In this document: one piece after another, positions 43,189-54,449 of the stretch
How the letters are laid out: each line of letters begins with the position of its first letter
Position numbering within the stretch: position 1 is the stretch's first letter
Source of the DNA: Ischnura elegans
Taxonomy: Eukaryota; Arthropoda; Insecta; Odonata; Coenagrionidae
Assembly: GCF_921293095.1 (NCBI RefSeq)
Contig: NC_060246.1
Location: 16,386,001 to 16,450,000 of the forward strand
Length of the DNA: 64,000 nt
Direction: 5' to 3'
The notes under the pieces: generated by a model
Told to the model about the DNA's origin: nothing
What the model saw: only the letters and a program-made list of their open reading frames with translations
Database searches by the model: none
Position numbers and translations under genes: made by a program

Positions 43189-45361
43189 TCCTGCCCTTGT
43201 GGGCTTGTAGACTCAGCACCCAAACCGTGGGCTTGCCCGAGCATCAAATGGATGTGCACAATTCAGTTTTCATATTGTGCCCCATTTTTAAAATGTGATA
43301 TTTGATGTATAGAGTGGAGCATCAGGATCTACTTTCAGCTTGGGCACCACTCTGGCCAGCGCAAGCACATCTCCTACAAGGTCCATCGTCTCCATGGAAA
43401 TTGGTCACGTTTGTGCTTTAGGGTCTGTTTAAGTATCTCGCCACAAGTGTAGTCCTACCCTACATCCCTCTACGTTGGGAAGTTGCTAATGTCGTGCGAG
43501 CGGTGGCCAAGCAAGGTGCAGCTATGGACCAGTATCAGGCATGTTGGAGCCTGTTTGTGTTGTTGTGCGCGGGCTAGCTGTTGTGGTCATTTGTTTCCAT
43601 AAGGGACAATGCAATTATAAAACACAATAAGTTAACTTATGGTGTTTTATAATTGCAGGCTGGGCACCTCAAACGACCGCACTTTGCCAGCGGTAGACTG
43701 AGGGAACAAACACCCTCTGATTGTCCCCATTGAGAGGGTTCTGCACGTTGCTTCTCAGTCAACAAGAACTTACTTATCCGAATTAGTGTACCATTGAGAG
43801 CTGTAAGTGTACAATATCAAAGTTTGGACCTCTAATTCCTTTACCTCTTGTACCCATATCACTCGACATAATAATTTCCTCTGTATTTTATCAGCCATGA
43901 TACCTATCGGTCTCTCCCTTGTGTGAATTTTGACAGGCCACTGTACTTGGCAATCTCTCTCTTAACTATTCCTACTCAACATCTGTTTGTTTATCTCTTT
44001 CTTATCGGAACATAATACATACATTGTTTTTGTGGCCAGTTCTTTGAACAGAAGGACAAATTTTGTCGGTGATCATAGACTTTTTGGACTAATATGGTCC
44101 TATGGTAATTGAGTTTTGCATTCCTTGTATAAGCAACAGTTGCTATCTTAATTATTGACTCATATTAGTTCATTAATGTGTTTCTTCTCATCATAGTTCA
44201 CAGTTTCATTCTTGTTGCTAGTTCGTCCTTGAAGTCATCGGACCAATCACATTTGCATTTTATAACATTTGGGTTGTGAGCATTGGTATGTCTACATAAT
44301 GTACGTATTAGAATAGAAGCGCAACGTTGTGCTTCTGTGCCAATGCACTTTTTGGTTTTTTTGAAGTTGAAGACAACAGTATATGATCATTGGCTGAAGA
44401 TTTTATGTCATAGCAAGAAATCGATTTTATTAGTAAAAACTGGTACAATAGTAAAAATTGTTGGAGAATGCAAGGGAAATAATTTATGAACATAATCGAC
44501 TATTTTATTTAATACTGGTTTCTGAAGGCTGAAAGTTAATGGAGAAATTTACCTTAGTCAAAGGTTGCTATACGTAGTAGACATCGTCTAAAATAATTTT
44601 GGCGTTCTCGCAAAGAGCCGCAAGCAGAATATCATTGCCCCAGGTCTTCAAATGACTCAAATGGACTATTTTGTAAAAGGTGGTGCCCTGCCTTTCGAAC
44701 TGGTAGGGCGAAGTTGAAGTCTATGTGTGAAGATGGTGTCATAATATATTTTCATTTAACTAAAGTCGTCCAGTATTAAATCTTCTTAACTACTCCCAGG
44801 CGTGGTGTTTCCTTCCCTTCTTGTCTTGGAGGAGTGTCAGATTCAGGGTTACTGGAATGTTCCTCCCTCAAAAGCTGTTTAGCCGAGTATGCAACTGACC
44901 CATGTTGCTGTAAAAGGAAAGCATCTCTCGTGTTCTTGTGCCCCAACCATGGAAGACCTTCTCCTTCTTCCATGCCCCAACCTTGGGAGGTCTACCGGTT
45001 TGAATATTGTAATTGGCATTGCACTCGCTACATTTAACTTAATGCTCCTATCTATACTATAAAACCCAATTCCGAACACTGTCTGTCTCACTGATTCTAT
45101 TCAGTTTTACACACGGCACGTCATTGCGCAAGTTAACATTGAAAACATGTTGAAATTGCGAGAATGCGAGATCTTGGAATTAGAGCGGAGGCTTTTTGCA
45201 GTCTCGCTTGTGTTTTAGCAATTCACCGCTTCAAATGTTTGAGGTGAACGAGACGAGATAGTAGGTCAAAAAGTCGTAGAATCGACCCCTCTAAAATTTT
45301 CTGAAACCCTTGGAAAAGTGTTCGAAACACTAAATTTTCTATCTATAATCGTGGTGGCAAC
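43189..45361. other. MNS1 3' flank and spacer
   Basis: The beginning should be MNS1 3' UTR. It includes the palindrome at 43608-43655. From about 44770 the composition changes and a Helitron-like 5' terminus (TCTATACTATAAAACCC after an A) occurs at 45051. No gene is supported. Confidence 0.55.
43608..43655. repeat. 48-bp near-perfect palindrome downstream of MNS1
   Basis: TGCAATTATAAAACAC at the left is matched by GTGTTTTATAATTGCA at the right; the centre (aataagttaacttatg) is itself almost palindromic. Confidence 0.85.
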
Positions 45362-45665
45362 CAGGGGCGCAGCCTGGAATTAAGGCTGGGGGGGTTTAGG
45401 TGCAACTAATACCGGGGTGTGTGGTGGTATAGAATACCCCCCAGGATAAGCGGTAGGTGCGAGATTAGTAAATTGCGGAATTTTAAGATAAATCGTTCAA
45501 AATAGTGAGTTTTACGTCTTTCTGAGGGATATTTTATTAAATTTTACATTATTCTATTAGTAATATCAATGCTATTAAGTAAAATGGATTAAATTTAAAT
45601 ATTTCTCTGAGCTCTGGGGGGGTGGGGGGTTTTAACCTCAAAAATCCCCGCTTGCTGCGCCACTG
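45362..45665. mobile_element. hAT-type MITE, GCGTAGCCA family
   Basis: 304 bp from CAGGGGCGCAGCCTGG to CTTGCTGCGCCACTG, flanked by gtggcaac (45354-45361) and ttggcaac (45666-45673), 7/8 identical. Same subfamily as 34429-34726. Confidence 0.87.
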
Positions 45666-46341
45666 TTGGCAACTGTCTATGCCTCTGCTTTTTGGGGGCA
45701 TTAAGGGATTTAAAAAATCAATGGTAATTTTGAATTCGAACATCAGGGAGAAGATTGCTAATGACACCAAAGTCATTTTGGCAGCCATTAGTCCACAGTC
45801 AGAGAGCCTGGAAGCCAGCAACGGTTTGGTTTTCCTAGGATTCAATTTAAGTTGGTAGATATCATTGAAAAACAACGATCCTTATATGGAACAAACGGCA
45901 GACAAAAATGGTTAGGAATGTTCAAATTCTTCAGAGCCCCCCAGCGGGCGAAAGCAAGTTTACTTGATATTCCGTCTCATAATTAATGTTTTCGCAGAAC
46001 TCCTATTATAAAAGGGCACTTCATACTTATCTTCCCGATTTGAAACCAATATCTAGCCCAACTAATGCATCTACTTTAAGATACTACGATCCTTTCTCGG
46101 CGAATTATTTTTATCATTAATTCTCTGGAATTTCGGCGGTCTATGCTTCAATGGAATACTCTTCCATCATCTTCAGTGGATAGGTGTTCCATTGAAACGT
46201 ATGCCGCCTAATTTTTTTCTCGGCTTGAATCACAAGAAGTGTCAAAATAAACCGAAATAAACGCATTAGTTTTTTGGGGTGAACCGGAGTTTCAGCCCCT
46301 TGGCGTATTGGCGGCGGTTTCTAGAACTATTTCTCCCGCGC
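45666..46341. other. Spacer before the Merlin element
   Basis: No gene seen; a short open frame (45622-45858) overlaps the MITE end and is not meaningful. Confidence 0.55.
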
Positions 46342-46697
46342 GCTATGGTTACAAAAATTTTATCAACAAATCATAAATTTTATCGAAGTTACCATTTCAA
46401 AACACGTTCAAACATGACTATGTTCGAAGTGGATTATAAAAAGAATTTGGACGAATGTTTTACAAAATAAGTTAAATACTCTGGCGGATATTTCGCTTTG
46501 CTGCCAGTGTACGGACAAAAGTATGTGTCGGAGTGGTGTATGAATGAAGGTTTGATTGCGGCCGGTTATGAATGTCCTAAGTGTGAAAGGCAAATGAAGT
46601 TAATTAAGAGACCTAAGAAGATTGATGGGTATGTAAAAATCAAACTCTAAATAATCAGCATGAATGTTCACGATCTGTGAGAAAGGGTTCTTGGTTC

Positions 46698-47511
46698 GGT
46701 ATTATTTTACAAAAGGAACAATCCGGATTTCGCCTTCAAACCTTCACTTTCCTGTAGTGTTTTTGCCTCCTGATTAACGTGGTGACATTCATTCCTGGCG
46801 GAAATCAATAGTTTTCGAGATATTTTAACTTTTATGGATAGCGATTTTCGGGTTCTGCGCATGCGCCGCCATTTACGATCTTCACTTACTCACCCTTTAC
46901 TTTACGCACTTCACCTTCTGCGCATGCGCAAACATTACCATGCCGCCCAATTTAAACTTTCATTCAATTTGGTCCGAAAGTGATTTACCCGCTTTACCAA
47001 CTGGACCAGCTCGAAGGATATTTTTTTCTAGTTGACCAAGTCGTACATGTGCCCGGAAAGTGATTTACCCGCTTTACCAACTGGACCAGCTCGAAGGATA
47101 TTTTTTTCTAGTTGACCAGCCCGTACATGTGCCCAGAAAGTGATTTACCCGCTTTACCAACTGGACCAGCTCGAAGGATATTTTTTTCTAGTTGACCAGC
47201 CCGTACATGTGCCCAGAAAGTGATTTATCCACTTCTACCTCCCACTTTGTTATGTATTGGACCATCACTAGGGATATTTTTCTCTTGTTTACAATTTCAA
47301 ACATGTTCCGTGAAACTCATTTACCGCCATTCCAATATGGCCGCGCATACGCAGAACCCGAAAATCGCTATCCATAAAAGTTAAAATATCTCGAAAACTA
47401 TTGATTTCCGCCAGGAATGAATGTCACCACGTTAATCAGGAGGCAAAAATACTACAGGAAAGTGAAGGTTTGAAGGCGAAATCCGGATTGTACCTCTTGT
47501 AAAAATTTACC
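46698..47511. mobile_element. Merlin-type MITE, exact 8-bp target duplication, long inverted ends
   Basis: 814 bp inserted within the Merlin transposase sequence. The ends begin GGTATTATTTTACAAAAGG and GGTAAATTTTTACAAGAGG (reverse complement of the right end), and the inverted repeat continues for about 165 bp. It is flanked by identical cttggttc at 46690-46697 and 47512-47519. GG-starting ends and an 8-bp duplication fit the Merlin superfamily. The centre holds an 80-bp tandem repeat. Confidence 0.88.
46976..47215. repeat. 80-bp tandem repeat, three copies
   Basis: Units start gaaagtgatttacccgcttt at 46976, 47056 and 47136, nearly identical, with a diverged fourth partial unit after 47216. 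It lies in the middle of the Merlin-type MITE. Confidence 0.95.
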
Positions 47512-49571
47512 CTTGGTTCTCCAAGAGTCATCTGAGTATATGTCAAATTTTAAAATTAACTAGTCAATGGTTAGGGCAGTGTCTGCAAAAGTACAATATG
47601 GCAGTTTTGAAAGTGACGGATAAAACAGTGACTGATTGGTATAGTTTTTGTAGGGAAGTGTGTGAGACTGTATTGATTGAAGAAAGTACTCAATTTGGAG
47701 GAGTGGGAATGACTCGAAATTTATGAAAGTAAATTTGGAAAAATTAAGCATGGAAGAGGAAGGTATGTGAATGGGTGTTTGGTGGAATTGAAAGGGGGGC
47801 CAAAAATGTTTTTTCCAAGTGGTTCCTAATAGGTCAGCTGAGGAATTACTTGGTATTATCAAGAAATGGGTATTGCCTGGAACTGAAATAATTTCTGATT
47901 GCTGGAAGGCTAATTGTTTGGAAAAAGAAGGATTCAAACATTTGACTGTCCAACTTAATGTGAATTCCAAGGATCCGGATACAGGTGCCCACACAAACAC
48001 TATTGAAGCTACATGGTCGGCTATCAAGAGGACTTTGAAGAACACTCCTCACAAAGCCGACTATTTCGATTCGTGCCTCTACGAATATGTGAGGCGAAAA
48101 AAACACGATCACTCTGCGGGGCCCTGACGCTTTTGAAGCCTTTAAAAACGATATACTAAAAGTTTACACCCCTTGGGTCAGAGACAGTGAAATGGATGAC
48201 GATAATCGTCCAAAATCCAATTAAATACTTTTTCCTGTTAAATTTCATATCAATTAATATTTTTTGCTTTAATAACAAATGAAATTTATGATTTGTTGAT
48301 AAAATTTTTGTAACCATAGCACTCCGGTCGCGCCGTTTTTTGTTAACATTATTGAAAGAAAATATCCCATGGGAACGTAGCAACAATCCCAAATAAACCT
48401 TAGGCAAGTTTTAATCGGGGAGTATAATTATCGATTCCCTTGTTCCAAGTTCCTTTTGATTTTGGAAAGGATTTCGATTGTTTGTTCCTGTTCTCGCCAC
48501 CATCCTCGCACTGCTGCAAGGACAAGTACCGATTAATAATCCGTCTTTTGCGTGGCATCCTGTGGTCGTCCCTTTAGCAAGATCCCTCATCCAGAGGCAT
48601 GAATGCGAGCGAGTGGTCCCGTGCCTTGATCGCGCACTGCAGACGATGCTGCGAGACTCCTCGGAGGCTGGCTGACGGAGTTTCGTTGCCTCGTGACAGC
48701 TGATCTTCCCAGCGCTCTTCCTGGGTAACAAGCAACCTCTTTTTCTTTTACGCATTACACATATCGGTCATTTGAGTGTCGAATATCGAGACTCAAATGA
48801 CCGACCACTGGATTATTATCGTATTATTCAAACTGATTCGATAATAATTAAATATCACAAAATGGATGGTATCCGGTATAACTTGGCGAATTTTGATTTA
48901 CGCTGAAATGAGAATGCTGTATTATCATATAAATAAGTTTATGATTTAAGTTTTTCCCGGTGAATGATATTCATAAATTCTTCTCGGGTTCTGTACCAGG
49001 TTCTTGGCTATATTTCTACTGACATTGCGGGAAACGACTTGCATTCCATCTTCAAGGCGTGTTAATCCCCACAACATTGATCATTATGTGTGCACGTACG
49101 TGGTTTACCAAAAACTTCGTGTGAAAGCATACCTTAGCAAAAATGTTTGCACAGAGAAGTGAGTTTAGAACCCTTTGAGTTATGCTTTACCTTTGAGCGT
49201 GTCAAGAGGTGTGCTTACCCGGCAGGATGTCCAACCGCTTAAGTTGTATGTCGTCACGTAATAAATAGGAATGGGGAAATAACGCAAAGAACGAATTGGA
49301 AACAACCGAAAGTAGCAGAAAGTTTGGGAGTATTAGATACACCTATGTACAAACTGTTGTCGCAATCCGTGCAGCCGCATAGAAATGCATAGCGGACAGA
49401 CAAGCGGACATCCTTTTTTATATACAAAGGTAGATTTCTTGTTGAAATTCGCCTCGTAAGTTCGATTGAGGCGGCGCCAATCCTTCCAGTGGCTACTTTT
49501 AAATTACTGCGTACGGAAAGGGGTTTTTAATTGAACCACATGTTATGTAATTTATAATTTATTTGCCTATT

Positions 49572-49623
49572 GCATTTATAATCTGGCATTTTAATGCGTA
49601 TTATACTGCCAGATTATAAATGC
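49572..49623. repeat. Perfect 17-bp inverted repeat
   Basis: GCATTTATAATCTGGCA (49572-49588) and its exact reverse complement (49607-49623) with an 18-nt spacer. Confidence 0.88.
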
Positions 49624-51252
49624 ATATTATGCGTAATGCTATTATTTATTTTCTGGCAGCCGTATATTAATTTAAATTTTCTTGCAGAAGTGACCGGTAG
49701 GTACTACTGAAAATTTATGTGAGCGTTGCAAATGAAAGTCAATGTAAGGTGAAAAGTATTTAAAATTAATTTGAATTTATTGATAATAATTGATTCTGGA
49801 AAAAATTACGTTAAACAAGAAAATGTATCCCCATAGATTCAATCATGGTACATAGCAATCCAAGGATTGTTTGTTCTGCAGTCCACTCCTTCCTAGTCAG
49901 TGCCATATTCATCGTGGTTCCTCCTCATGTCCTTCTTGATCCGCCCTAATATCTTATCAATAGTTATTATTCTCCTATCCACTCATAACTAGATAGACGT
50001 ATCTCTTGGTCTTCCTCGGGGGACTCGTTCTTCATTTTATGTTTCCTTGCTTTATTTGTACACCATGTTAAATAGCCAATTCACCGTGTTTATGTCTTCT
50101 CTGGATCCAAAGTTACACGAATCGACTCCACGAATCAAAAATGATGGCGTATTAGAATGCAAAAAATAGTACAAACCGTACGTAACATATGCTATTTTAA
50201 TATATACTTTTAACATACTTAGTTTTTTTAAGGTTAAATTTTGAGAGAGACAGAGTAAGGCTCAGTTGAAGTATTTTTACCTAAAACTAGTGACAGTGGT
50301 TTTATATATTAAGTAATTTATAGTTACCTTTTGCACTCAAAAAAGGTAACCAAATTGAAAAACTAAGTATTTACACAATTTTTATCGTTTCTTACCGTTT
50401 TCTGAATTCTGGGATTCGGAATGTTTTTAATTCGTCGGATGACTAATTAGAAAAAACGATAGCCGATGAACGGAAACTGTCATACCCAATGTCTGTACTT
50501 AAATGCAAGTCAGATACATGATTTCGACAGTAAATTTCATGCTCTTTCTTATGATGACTCCCAAACTCCGATTGAATTAATATTTAGCGTGATACAGTGA
50601 TAGTAAAAAAATAATTTATCTCTAAAAATGTCCTTTTAAATTTTTAACATGCTTTTAACGTACGCCACAATGTATCTCTATGTTTGCCTCAATGGAAATT
50701 ATGATGCATTTCCGTTTGGAAGAATCAGCTCCATATATTACCGGTTGCTTACATTGCGATAGAAATTTTTAAAAATCATAAATGTTTCATGTATAATTTT
50801 TAATATATGAAGTAAAATGATTGTCATAATAATAAAAAAATAAATATTTCTTCGCAATTGAGTCCAACTGTCAGCTACGCTGAATCACTGGGATTTTCGA
50901 GCCACAAATGTGTATCCACATGTTAGCCATCCCTCCATTGTCAACCCATTTCCACCGCACCGATAGTCGTACTCAATTTTTTAATTGCGTTAGAAATGGA
51001 AACAGCTAGAAAATGCGCCGAGGATAGTTTGGCTACATATCGTGTACATCGTGCCTGAAATTATTGCGAAGGAAGACTCATGCTCCGGTTGGAAAGTAAT
51101 TGCTATCACGGTTCATTCGAATCCCTCTGGATTTTAAAAAGAAGATATTATTGAATTTTTTTCGGGTATCTGAAGAAATAGGGCGATGCCTGTGCCATCA
51201 ATCAGAGCGGGTGTCTTCGATGAAACGTCGAAGTGGCTTGAGCACGCGAGTA

Positions 51253-51361
51253 TCGAGATTCCCACCGGGTTAATTCATCCATAATAGCCAACGTATCAAG
51301 CCTCGAGTCGGAGATTGAAACGATGGATATTATGGATAGATTAACCCGGTGGGAATCTCGA
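51253..51361. repeat. Inverted repeat with perfect 22-bp outer arms
   Basis: Starts TCGAGATTCCCACCGGGTTA and ends with the exact reverse complement. The arms continue inward imperfectly (tcatccataata / tattatggata) to about 35 bp. Confidence 0.88.
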
Positions 51362-51654
51362 GAAGAGTTTATTATACGCCGGGAAAGCATCAAATCATGT
51401 TATTATAAGTAATTCTGTTCCCATTTCAATCACGTTCAAAACCGCTCCATTCTCTTATGATAACTCTGTATAACGCGGTACAATATGCTTAATTGAAGAA
51501 GGCTTTATTCAATAAATGAAATAACGGCAGCGGAATATTACACTCTCCAAAGGATAGGGCTCGCCCAGAGACAGCCTCATCTGTCACACTCTCTGAAGCT
51601 GCGGTCGAGTTATTTCCCGTGGGCCTCACCGCATTTTTTTGTGTGGGAATCTCC

Positions 51655-51745
51655 GATGAATGATGCTACCGGGATTTGAACCCTGGACCATCCGATCTTC
51701 GGCCCAAGGCTCTCCCAATGGATCTCCTCGGTCCCCTCCATTACC
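51655..51745 (-). repeat. tRNA-derived SINE-like fragment
   Basis: On the minus strand: an A-box-like TGGGAGAGCCTTGG (about 51718-51705), then a B box GGTTCAAATCC (51682-51672) followed by CGGTAGCATC. No full cloverleaf, so a SINE head rather than a tRNA gene. Confidence 0.5.
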
Positions 51746-51939
51746 TTCACACCTGCGCACGAAAAAAACACCCATCGTGAAATTCAATCCAATCACGGAG
51801 GCGAGATGATTGGGAAAAATTTGGGGGAATAGAGTCGCAAATTTGGGGTTGTTTTGCGCCTCCGTAAGAAGGCATGGGGGCATCGGGGTTGGGCGAGGGG
51901 TGGGGGAAATTAATAGTGGGGCGATCGCTCATGCTCCGC
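51746..51939. other. Unassigned spacer
   Basis: Moderately GC-rich lead-in to the CpG-rich block; no feature recognised. Confidence 0.4.
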
Positions 51940-52500
51940 GAGATAAAATGCCGAGGGGAAAAGCGAGAGTTGCGCGGGGAGATGTTTTCTTTTTTTTTTC
52001 CTCCCGCGCGCGCACTCTCTCACACATAAATATGCTGGGACCTGTGGCGACGTACTATTTTTTATTCATTTATTATTTCTCTCGGCCTCTTATCAAAGGA
52101 CGCCGCCGCCGCCACTCGGGAGGAGGGGGTGGGGGTTGGAAGATGGTGATCAAGATTGGTGCCCTCGGGAGTGGAGGAGGCATTACGGAGGGAGTGTGCG
52201 TGGCTTTCTCGGCGGCGACTTCAAACGAACCAACTCCCCTCCCCCCGCTCGAATTCGGGCTCGCCCCTCCACTCCCTCCTCCCGGCGGAAGGGAGGGAAA
52301 GGGGGGGGGGGACAAATGACGAGCGCAAACCGGTAGGTGTCGCCGCTGCACCGCGCGTCAGTCGACGCAGCTGCCGCTTCGCCGCACTCGGCAAACAGTT
52401 GACGAGCGCCAGGGAATTCACTCAATGGGGCCTATCTCGCCTCGCACTCATATTCTGCAAACCTCAGAGTTGACGGGATCGATTATCTCCTCCTGCACGT
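51940..52500. promoter_or_regulatory. GC/CpG-rich block 1, candidate promoter or 5' UTR exon
   Basis: About 560 bp that is strikingly GC- and CpG-rich with C/G homopolymers, in otherwise AT-rich DNA. Long frames open on both strands at once (for example 51810-52319 +, 52073-52351 -), which is expected of low-stop GC-rich DNA, and their peptides are low-complexity Pro/Arg/Gly. It could be the first exon/promoter of a gene whose other exons I cannot see. Confidence 0.35.
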
Positions 52501-53790
52501 GAGATGAATATTGACAAACGACAAATCCCAGGTGACGTGATCCACTGAAGGTTTGATTGGCCGATACCGACGATATGCGCTAGCTTCCATGTTCTTTAAT
52601 TCGATCAAGATTTCATTTCCATTGCATTTCACACTCATGAAGAAAAAGAAGAAATATCTGTAATTTTATAAATGATTTTACAAGCATTTCATTAACTAAC
52701 TTTTTTCATTGCTCAAAATTATGTTGAAGTTGGGTATTCTGATGTTGGCTGATACATTTGGATGATGCTCAGCCATCTCGTCCAACCGTCCGACCATTTA
52801 TATTCACCGTGAGCCACAAACGGGTCGCACAGAGGTATAGCATTGCCTTGGCCTTCAAAACCGCCGGCATGCCGCGGCATAACATTCTCTCTGTCCTCCA
52901 TTCCTGCCTTCATCCCTTCCTTTCATTTCCATGGCTTTGGACTTAAATTCGCTAGGCATTTCATTCGCTTGTCTCTCCATTCCCTGACTTCCCGTTATCC
53001 CTGCCATCTAAAGTTTTCTATTCTCCAAGTCTTCTATTCTCTAGGTCTCCAATTGCTTCGGCTATCCGAACCCTTGGCATGAAATCAATTAGACCTTACA
53101 TTTCCTATACATTTCATTCCGTAGTCCTTTCAACCCCCTTCTCCTCCTGGCTGCCTTTTTTTTTAAAGGATCCGAGGATTTTGTGAAAGGCCTATGGATA
53201 TAGCCAGACTTCGCATGTTTTTTGCTTTTAAAACTCTTCTCTTTGTTGGAATATCATACAAAAACCGTTACCGGGAACGCGTGTATGGTAAGGAGCTGTA
53301 TTTTTCTATTTTACGTGATTTTGGGTTTTTTCCTAACGAAAACAGTCGTGCATAAAACGATTATAGAGCTGTTTTTAATTCACTCCGAAATCGACCGCCA
53401 AATTTTACAGGGATTGGCCCCAGGGCGGCTAATAAAAGAAGAAACGGCCCGTGGTACATTTGCCCCCGCAAGCCGCCTCAATAGGCGTATTCTGGGGGTA
53501 AGATTTAAATCGAGAAAAAATGGTCCATCGCGTATGCCCGGTGCGAGTGCGCTCGAGGACCTCAAAGAGAATTCGATATCAAAGGATAGGGGCGAACAAG
53601 TTCAACGCATCAATCAAGAAATAACGATGATAGCTTTCTTGCTGCTTGGTATTCAGAGGATAGGAAACTGAAGGGCCGAAACAAAGGTTCTAGTTGCAAT
53701 TGACCCATACCTCGAATGTGAAGATGCATGAAGGGTTGCAACGACGATACGAGGATGCGTCACTATCAGGTCGAAGATGACCTGAAAACT
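52501..53790. other. Unassigned region
   Basis: No recognisable gene. The frame 53222-53671 (149 codons) has moderate GC content around 53380-53650 but no domain I know. Confidence 0.45.
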
Positions 53791-54054
53791 CCAAGAGACA
53801 CCTTCGACCTGAAGACGATAGGAGGATCACTGGAGAAACTATTGTCGACGGCAAATCTGGACGCGATATTACCCGAAAAATGCTGCAGGATGCCAACTCC
53901 GGTAAACATACAAATTTCTCAGACGGCATTTACCTCTTATCAGAAAGTCCCTCGTTCTATCAAATGTGACAAATTTGGGCATATTGCAAAGGTGTGCGTA
54001 GTAAAGAAGCAGAAGAGGAATCAGAGGAAAGAATGTAATACATCCGGCAGGTAG
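53728..54054 (+). pseudogene. Possible retroelement remnant with zinc-knuckle-like motif and Penelope-like 3' segment
   Basis: The 108-codon frame ends with KCDKFGHIAKVCVVKKQKR, reminiscent of a CCHC zinc knuckle with one cysteine lost. Inside it, 53802-53847 (cgacctgaagacgata...gagaaactattgtc) matches the 3' segment after the Penelope-like frame at 39899-39950. It is probably a mosaic of retroelement debris. Confidence 0.35.
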
Positions 54055-54449
54055 AAAAGTGGTAAGTCGTTTTTGAGTTCATCGACTTCCATTATTCCGC
54101 CGTGAAATTGGTTTCTCTACTCTTGATCTTCAGCTACGTAACCAAGGAGAAAAATAATACGAAGAATTTGGCTACATAATCAAAGGTGGACATAACTGCG
54201 GCCAATGAAGACCAAATTCAGGTAGAGGCAGTTCGAATCTTGATGTGATATCCAAGGGCGGAGTCGAGCAAATAACTGAAAATGATGGAAAGCACGCTCC
54301 TGAAATTGACGTAATTTTTTGTCTGCCAAAAAAATTGTAACAAGCGGATTCTTGGTTTAACTCACGCCTCACGGTAGTTTTTACTGCAATAGCAAAAGAT
54401 AGCATTTCGCGAGATTTATGGAAGAAGGTGGAATCTACAAGCTACTTAT
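54055..54449. other. Unassigned spacer
   Basis: Nothing recognised. Confidence 0.4.

Larger units (their letters stand above)
46342..48320 (+). mobile_element. Decayed Merlin DNA transposon split by a nested MITE
   Basis: The ends are inverted repeats: GGTTACAAAAATTTTATCAA reading inward from 46346, mirrored at 48282-48320. Inside, plus-strand text reads as a Merlin (IS1595/ISXO2-like) transposase. A zinc-finger-like start (SEWCMNEGLI, YECPKCERQMKLIKRPKKID) and QHECSRSVRKGSW lie before the nested element. After it come TDWYSFCREVCETV, ESKFGKIKHGRGRYVNG, then RSAEELLGIIKKWVLPG, EIISDCWKAN and GAHTNTIEATWSAIKRTLK (47819-48127 is open). The second catalytic Asp (SDCW) and the Glu (TIEATW) are present, but the first Asp, expected in the D-E-S-K-F-G motif, is Tyr here. 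Frameshifts and stops also occur. No clear outer target duplication. Confidence 0.85.
48321..51640. other. AT-rich spacer with small palindromes
   Basis: No gene recognised; frames at 48411-48755 and 48478-48675 overlap on opposite strands without known content. It contains palindromes at 48765-48803 (14-bp arms), 49572-49623 and 51253-51361, and a Helitron-like 5' terminus on the minus strand at 49434 (TCTACCTTTGTATATAAAAA). Confidence 0.55.

Noticed and set aside
48411..48755. 114-codon minus-strand frame, Arg/Ser/Cys-rich
   Set aside because: Overlaps an opposite-strand frame and has no recognisable domain; likely chance.
51810..52425. Several overlapping long frames on both strands
   Set aside because: Low-complexity Pro/Gly/Arg products from CpG-rich DNA with few stops; no sign of selection for one frame.
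53222..53671. 149-codon plus-strand frame
   Set aside because: No recognised motif, hydrophobic N-part from T-rich DNA; not enough to call a gene.
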